64,000 nucleotides of DNA from Calliphora vicina (lineage: Eukaryota; Arthropoda; Insecta; Diptera; Calliphoridae), in the NCBI RefSeq assembly GCF_958450345.1, contig NC_088782.1, positions 95,243,358 through 95,307,357 on the forward strand. The letters run 5' to 3'. Under the pieces are notes generated by a model that saw only the letters and a program-made list of their open reading frames with translations, was not told the DNA's origin and searched no databases. Shown in pieces: positions 57,066 through 64,000 of the stretch. A program made the translations under genes and the position numbers. How positions within the stretch are numbered: position 1 is the first letter of the stretch; the number at the start of each line of letters is the position of its first letter.

Positions 57066-58643
57066 ATGAGTCTCTTCAACGAAAACAGTGAGCGAAGGTT
57101 AAGTGTAAACGGCAGAAATGCATACGTTACAGTTAATGTAGACGAAAAAAATATAAACAAAACAAACAGAAGAATAGATGACAACTTGTTTTTAACAGCC
57201 AAACCTGTTAACCGCGCTCGTTCTTGTTCCCCCGCATTGACAACAACTAATGATTGTCAAACAAAAGAAAATTCAACTCAATCAGAAAATAAAAATATTT
57301 TATCTATGCCTGAAAGTATGCTAGCTATATCAGCTTCAGATACGAAATCCACCACACTAACTACAAATAAAATTAACCCATTAAGCGGCGCTGTACCCAA
57401 GATTAGTCAACCATTAAATAATGAAAATAAATCCCAAATACAGGTTGGAATGGACCGGTATATTACAGTTTTAAAACGGGCACGAAGTCCCAAGTCCTCG
57501 AAAGCGGCACCCTTGGCCAAATTATATAAGGATAGTGAACCTCATAGACTAAACAATGAAAATCGTTTTTCTATTCTGGAATGTGAAACTAATGAACCAG
57601 TAAATAAAATCCATTCTACAAAACCACCCCCCATTTACTTAAGAGAAAATAATTCGAATCCACTGGTTCAGAGCCTGATCTCATTAATAGGAGAGAACTC
57701 TTTTTACGTAATCCCAATCAAGAAAGGCACGATTCATGAAACTAAAATACAGGTCAATAGTGAAAACGATTATAGAAAGGTTGTAACATATTTTGAAACT
57801 CAAAAGAAAAGTTTTTACACTTATCAGCTGAAAGGAAGCAAGGGTCTACAAGTTGTAATAAAGGGTATTGACTGTAATGTTGAACCACTCGAAATAAAGC
57901 AAAGCTTAGAAGATAAAGGCTATAAGACAAAAAATGTGATAAATATTAGAAATCGCGAAAAAATACCCCAACCACTCTTCCGTGTTGAACTTGAACCCGG
58001 TGACATAAACCTGAAAAAAAATGAAACACATCCCATATATAACTTGAAGTACTTATTGCATCGTAAAATTACGGTAGAAGAACCACACAAACGATTTGGC
58101 CCCGTTCAATGTATGAATTGCCAAGAATATGGACACACCAAGGCATATTGCAAATTGCCACCAGTATGTGTCATTTGCGGGGAGTTGCATAACACATCCC
58201 AATGTAACAAATCTAAAGATGATCCTAAAATAAAAAAATGCAGCAATTGCGGAGGTAACCACACAGCAAACTACAGGGGTTGTCCTGTCTACTCAATTGT
58301 TAAAAAATCACAAAGCCAGAAACCAAAGATTTTCCCCGCTCAGCCATTAAATAACATCAATTTGAACTACCCCCCGTTGCAACAGACATATGACAACAAA
58401 GTAACATATGCAAATGTACTTAGAAACAACCAAACTCAGCCGCAAGTCCGTCAACCCCAAAACGAAAATATGAACCCAGAGGTAAGAGAGCAAACGCCAA
58501 TTTTCAATTTTACCCGACTAGAATCTACAATAGAAACTCTTGTGCAATCGGTAAATAACTTTACAAACTCAATGAGTAACATGATGCAAGAAATGCTTAA
58601 GATGCAATCAATGTTATTGCAGGCTGTGCTTAACAGACCATGA
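57066..58643 (+). CDS. Jockey-type LINE ORF1 (gag-like nucleic-acid-binding protein)
   Basis: This is a 525-residue protein. The first 200 or so residues are polar and low in recognisable structure. A conserved pre-knuckle domain spans about residues 205-345, with YQLKGSKGLQVVIKGI near 256-271 and LFRVEL near 305. Three zinc knuckles follow from residue 349: CMNCQEYGHTKAYC, CVICGELHNTSQC and CSNCGGNHTANYRGC. That CX2CX4HX4C, CX2CX3HX4C, CX2CX3HX6C order is the pattern of Jockey-clade gag proteins. The C-terminus (about 440-525) is Gln/Asn- and Met-rich with a possible short coiled coil. The protein should coat LINE RNA and help target integration. The ATG at 57066 is preceded by a stop-rich 5' UTR. 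The stop overlaps the ORF2 start as ATGA, so ORF2 may be translated by termination-reinitiation, as shown for some other insect LINEs; here this is inference. Confidence 0.92.
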   Translation: MSLFNENSERRLSVNGRNAYVTVNVDEKNINKTNRRIDDNLFLTAKPVNRARSCSPALTTTNDCQTKENSTQSENKNILSMPESMLAISASDTKSTTLTTNKINPLSGAVPKISQPLNNENKSQIQVGMDRYITVLKRARSPKSSKAAPLAKLYKDSEPHRLNNENRFSILECETNEPVNKIHSTKPPPIYLRENNSNPLVQSLISLIGENSFYVIPIKKGTIHETKIQVNSENDYRKVVTYFETQKKSFYTYQLKGSKGLQVVIKGIDCNVEPLEIKQSLEDKGYKTKNVINIRNREKIPQPLFRVELEPGDINLKKNETHPIYNLKYLLHRKITVEEPHKRFGPVQCMNCQEYGHTKAYCKLPPVCVICGELHNTSQCNKSKDDPKIKKCSNCGGNHTANYRGCPVYSIVKKSQSQKPKIFPAQPLNNINLNYPPLQQTYDNKVTYANVLRNNQTQPQVRQPQNENMNPEVREQTPIFNFTRLESTIETLVQSVNNFTNSMSNMMQEMLKMQSMLLQAVLNRP

Positions 58644-61300
58644 ACTGCCTAAGAATATGTTTTTGGAATGCAAACGGCATACGCCAACACAAAAACGAAC
58701 TCGAATATTTTTTAAGAAACCAACAAATTGATGTAATGCTGGTTTCTGAAACTCATTTGACGTCCAGAAGTTCCTTTCGAATAAATGGATATGTAATATA
58801 TGACACCAAAGATCCCAGAGGTAGAGCATGCGGAGGCTCGGCAATTTTAATAAAAGCTCGAATAAAACACTACTTAATGTGTGATTTTTGCGAAGATTAT
58901 CTTCAAGCTACTACAATCTGTCTTGAAGATTTTCATCGAAACTTAGTGATTTCATCGATATACTCACCCCCAAGATTCTCAATTACAGAAAGTCAATATA
59001 ATAGATTTTTTAAATCACTAGGCCCCCGTTTCCTGGCTGCTGGCGATTATAATGCTAAGCACACATTCTGGGGATCACGACTGATTACCCCTAAAGGTCG
59101 TGTTTTGTTCGACTCAATCTCTAAAATGGGTTTGCATGTGCTTTCGAGCGGCCAACCTACTTACTGGCCTACTGACCCACGAAAAATACCGGATGTTATT
59201 GATTTTAGCGTGATGAAAAATATCCCTAGAGAAATGATTCAAATTGAATCCTCGCTGGAACTATCTTCAGATCACTCACCCACTATTATTACTTTATTGA
59301 GCCCCCTAGAAATTGTATCCCCGACTGGTAATTTAGCGATGGCAGGCACAAGAATAAATTGGCTCAAATATAAAAAATACCTCAGTACACATTGCTCGGA
59401 AAACATACCGCTAAGAACACCAGAAAATATCGATCACTCTCTTATCAATTTCGATCAAAATCTCAGAATGGCTGCTCAACATGCTACCCAAACACCCCGA
59501 AAATTCAGATATAATAGAATTAATTCTGCAGATGTCGAACGGCTCTTAAATGAAAAAAGAAGATTTCGAAGAGAGTGGCAATTGCACAGATCCCCCCAAC
59601 TAAAATCGAAGCTTAAAGATTGTATAAAAAGACTTAAAAAGCTCTTGGAATTTCGAAAAATGGAATCATTGAAAAAATATTTAGAAAGCCTGGACGCAAC
59701 CCCACAATCGGATTACTCATTATGGCGAGCAACAAAAAATCTTAAAAGACCCGTTACATGTAAGTCCCCCTTGCGAAATTCAAGTGGTGGTTGGGCAAGA
59801 AATGATACTGAAAAAGGGAATCTGTTTGTTAATCATTTAAAAAAAGTATTTACACCGAACACATCAAACGAAGCAATTGAGTTGCCACCTGTTGCACCCT
59901 ATTTTGCAGCAGCCGTACCCCTACGTTTTGAGATTCGAGAGATCGAAAATGCTATTGCTGATTTAAATCCCAAGAAAGCGCCTGGTATGGATAAGATCAG
60001 CAACAAGATGCTTATGGAGCTACCCCGGATAGCAATAAAAATAATTCTTTTTATTTTTAATGCTATATTACGACTTGAATATTATCCTCCAGAATGGAAG
60101 GTTTCACTGGTTACCATGATACCCAAGCCGGGAAAAGATCACACAAAAGTAGAATCATACAGACCCATCAGCCTATTGTCTAATATATCAAAGCTATTTG
60201 AGAAGATACTTATGAACAAGTTGTACCCGATGTTAACTGAAAACAATTGTATTCCGAATCATCAATTTGGATTTAGAAGAAAACACAGTACTATCGAACA
60301 AACCCATAGACTTGTAAATATGGTGAGAAAAGCGTTTGAAGAAAAGAAATACTGTTCTGCACTCTTCATCGACATCTCTCAAGCGTTTGATAAGGTATGG
60401 CATGCTGGATTAATATACAAATTGAGTCAAAATTTACCGGCAAACACACATAAGCTGTTGGAAAGCTATTTAACTGGTCGAACATTTAAGGTTAAAGAGG
60501 GAAACTTTTTAAGTACTGCACAACCCATTGAAGCTGGAGTCCCCCAAGGCAGTATCCTGGGACCTTTTTTATATTTGATGTATTCGTCTGATATGCCAAC
60601 TAACAATCGCACTCATACATCAACATTTGCTGATGATACTGCTATTCTAAGCATTCATGAAAACCCTCAAGAAGCGTCTCGTCACTTACAAAACCACATA
60701 TTTGAATTAGAAAAATGGTTAAAACAATGGAAAATTAAAGTCAACGAGCAAAAATGTACACACATTACATTTACATTGCGTAGAGAATCATGCCCCCCTA
60801 TTCATATCAATAACCAAACAATAATTCAACAATCGGAAGTGAAATACCTCGGAATACATCTCGATCGTCGCCTTACATGGAAAAGTCATATAGATGCAAA
60901 GTTGACTCAAATGAAATTGAAATCAATTCAAATTAATTGGCTTATTGGCAGAAACTCCACGCTTAGTTTAGATTGTAAACTTCTACTTTATAACATGATC
61001 ATAAAACCGATATGGTGTTATGGCATACAGTTATGGGGCACGGCCTCAGCGTCAAATGTAGAAAAGATCCAAAGACGCCAAAACAAGTTTCTAAGAATGA
61101 TCACAGTTGCCCCCTGGTATATCAAAAACGCGAATATACACAAAGATCTAAACGTGCCCATTGTAAAAACTGAAATCTCGAAAAACGTACAAAAATATTT
61201 AAAAAAACTTGAAGTTCACCCAAACCCGCTGGCCCGCAACATATTAGATAACCGTGGCCACACTCGATTAAGAAGGAGGGACACAGCAGACCTAATCTAG
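58640..61300 (+). CDS. Jockey-type LINE ORF2 (endonuclease and reverse transcriptase)
   Basis: This is an 886-residue protein. Residues 1-225 are an APE-type endonuclease with every catalytic landmark: WNANGI (9-14), SETHL with E37, YSPP, GDYNAKHTFWGS, DVIDFSV and SDHSP (about 210). The reverse transcriptase covers about 460-770: MIPKPGKDHTKVESYRPIS, HQFGFRRKHSTIEQ, domain A FIDISQAFDKVWHAG, domain B GVPQGSILGPFLYLMYSSDM, catalytic FADD at 663-666, and KYLGIHLDRRLTWKSHI. A thumb/C-terminal region with KPIWCYGIQLWGTASAS ends at LRRRDTADLI. There is no RNase H domain, typical of Jockey. It would nick genomic DNA and prime reverse transcription of its own RNA. The frame is entirely open, so the protein is probably functional. 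It starts within the last codons of ORF1. Confidence 0.95.
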   Translation: MNCLRICFWNANGIRQHKNELEYFLRNQQIDVMLVSETHLTSRSSFRINGYVIYDTKDPRGRACGGSAILIKARIKHYLMCDFCEDYLQATTICLEDFHRNLVISSIYSPPRFSITESQYNRFFKSLGPRFLAAGDYNAKHTFWGSRLITPKGRVLFDSISKMGLHVLSSGQPTYWPTDPRKIPDVIDFSVMKNIPREMIQIESSLELSSDHSPTIITLLSPLEIVSPTGNLAMAGTRINWLKYKKYLSTHCSENIPLRTPENIDHSLINFDQNLRMAAQHATQTPRKFRYNRINSADVERLLNEKRRFRREWQLHRSPQLKSKLKDCIKRLKKLLEFRKMESLKKYLESLDATPQSDYSLWRATKNLKRPVTCKSPLRNSSGGWARNDTEKGNLFVNHLKKVFTPNTSNEAIELPPVAPYFAAAVPLRFEIREIENAIADLNPKKAPGMDKISNKMLMELPRIAIKIILFIFNAILRLEYYPPEWKVSLVTMIPKPGKDHTKVESYRPISLLSNISKLFEKILMNKLYPMLTENNCIPNHQFGFRRKHSTIEQTHRLVNMVRKAFEEKKYCSALFIDISQAFDKVWHAGLIYKLSQNLPANTHKLLESYLTGRTFKVKEGNFLSTAQPIEAGVPQGSILGPFLYLMYSSDMPTNNRTHTSTFADDTAILSIHENPQEASRHLQNHIFELEKWLKQWKIKVNEQKCTHITFTLRRESCPPIHINNQTIIQQSEVKYLGIHLDRRLTWKSHIDAKLTQMKLKSIQINWLIGRNSTLSLDCKLLLYNMIIKPIWCYGIQLWGTASASNVEKIQRRQNKFLRMITVAPWYIKNANIHKDLNVPIVKTEISKNVQKYLKKLEVHPNPLARNILDNRGHTRLRRRDTADLI

Positions 61301-61486
61301 AAGGAAGAATGCCAATTTAACCAAAACAACCATGAACACAAAATTTTTTCGTCCGGCACTGGCTGGACTAATTAAATAATAATATTAGATATAAGATTTG
61401 AACCACTTATTGTTAGTTCATTAAATAATGAAGATACAATAAATAAATGATGAAAAAAAAAAAAAAAAAAAAAAAAAATATCTCGG

Positions 61487-62054
61487 CAATAATAGACCGC
61501 TTATTAATATTTATTTGGGGTTTTTCGAATGAACATTTAAAAAAGTATATGAAAAACTACACGATCTATAAATAAAGGTGAATAATCTTCAAAGCCAAGA
61601 TTGACCGGTGCGAATTATTCCAGAAAACACTAGTAGAACTACTTTTGATGGCGACACACCATTTGGTATTTTCAAGTATAGAATTGATTTTGGCTATTTT
61701 GGTAACATGACAGCTTTATAATGAGTGTGTTTTGTATATCCTCACCTAAAATGCAAAACAACGTATCATCAATAAAATCGAAATTGATTTTATTATTGAT
61801 AACGATTCACTACATCATATTACATACATATGTACACAATTTTAAACTTTTACTATCAAAAATAACCAAAACTGAAACTAAAGTATCATCAAGTAGATGA
61901 TTTTCTTAAATAAAATAACGTATATGCTTTGAGTAATTAATTAATAAATCGTTTTTACCTTATTTTAGGTAGTATCCTAAATTTTTTTATAATAAACTTG
62001 TTGTAATTGAATATTTTTTGCAGTCTTTATGAAAATTTAATGAAGGACCCTTTT
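61487..62054. other. no gene recognised
   Basis: AT-rich DNA flanking the LINE. A short stem ATCAATAAAATC...GATTTTATTATTGAT lies near 61770-61802. Confidence 0.4.

Positions 62055-64000
<1,946 letters not shown>

Larger units (their letters stand above)
56759..61477 (+). mobile_element. full-length Jockey-type LINE with intact ORFs
   Basis: It is bounded by the 9-bp direct repeat ATATCTCGG (56750-56758 and 61478-61486). The 5' UTR is about 307 bp. ORF1 (57066-58643) and ORF2 (58640-61300) overlap by four bases. The 3' UTR is about 150 bp, with AATAAA at 61438, followed by a run of about 26 A. There are no stops or frameshifts in either ORF. The complete structure and clean duplication indicate a recent insertion. 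A 3' fragment of the same or a sister family is at 29343-29740 (reverse). Confidence 0.93.

Overview
The window looks like AT-rich nuclear DNA of a higher (cyclorrhaphan, probably calyptrate) fly. The reasons are Jockey-clade LINEs, mini-me/DINE-1-type elements with a (GTCY)n core, Tc1, mariner, piggyBac and many hAT-like elements, and CAA/CAG-rich simple sequence typical of fly introns. I found no host gene, tRNA, rRNA or CRISPR array. The window is best read as an intron or intergenic stretch filled by layers of transposons. The only long open reading frames belong to LINEs.

Layout. 1-9.5 kb: a hAT-like foldback element with arms of about 0.53 kb (1-1477), a small MITE, a hAT-like element holding a dead mariner (1959-3252), a hAT-like element of family A split by a 5'-truncated LINE (5187-8196), and an internally deleted Tc1-like element (8722-9484). 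9.5-17 kb: mostly non-repetitive or simple-repeat DNA with a piggyBac-type MITE and degenerate tandem repeats. 17-21 kb: a hAT MITE, a decayed Tc1 element, and a MITE split by a truncated LINE of the RNase H type. 23-30.4 kb: Helitron helicase remains, a four-level nest (25091-29318) and LINE fragments. 31.8-40.5 kb: mini-me-like copies, a partial foldback element, a hairpin MITE split by a hAT-like element rich in CCCGGG, a broken CR1-like LINE, and a TIR element with repeated GTCCCGTGCGAC motifs. 42-50.9 kb: a second Helentron-like family, another deep nest (46566-49158), and a Tc1 pseudogene split by a hAT-like element with a perfect 8-bp duplication. 51.9-56.7 kb: a 1.5-kb hAT-like element and Helitron remains. 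56.76-61.48 kb: a complete Jockey-type LINE with both ORFs open and a 9-bp target duplication. 62.06 kb to the end: a mini-me-like element whose GTCT microsatellite has grown to at least 1.8 kb.

How the parts relate. Only the LINE at 56.76-61.48 kb looks able to move itself: ORF1 is a gag-like RNA-binding protein and ORF2 an endonuclease/reverse transcriptase. Nearly everything else is non-autonomous and would depend on transposases or Helitron proteins encoded elsewhere. The most striking shared pattern is a series of hAT-like families with 8-bp target duplications. Their ends carry arrays of a short palindrome, and each family has its own: CGGTTAACCG, ATCCCGGGAT, TTCCCGGGAA, CGGGAC or TTCGAA. 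Boundaries were fixed by eye from inverted repeats, target duplications and comparison between copies inside this window. Family names rest on recognised motifs, not on a database search.
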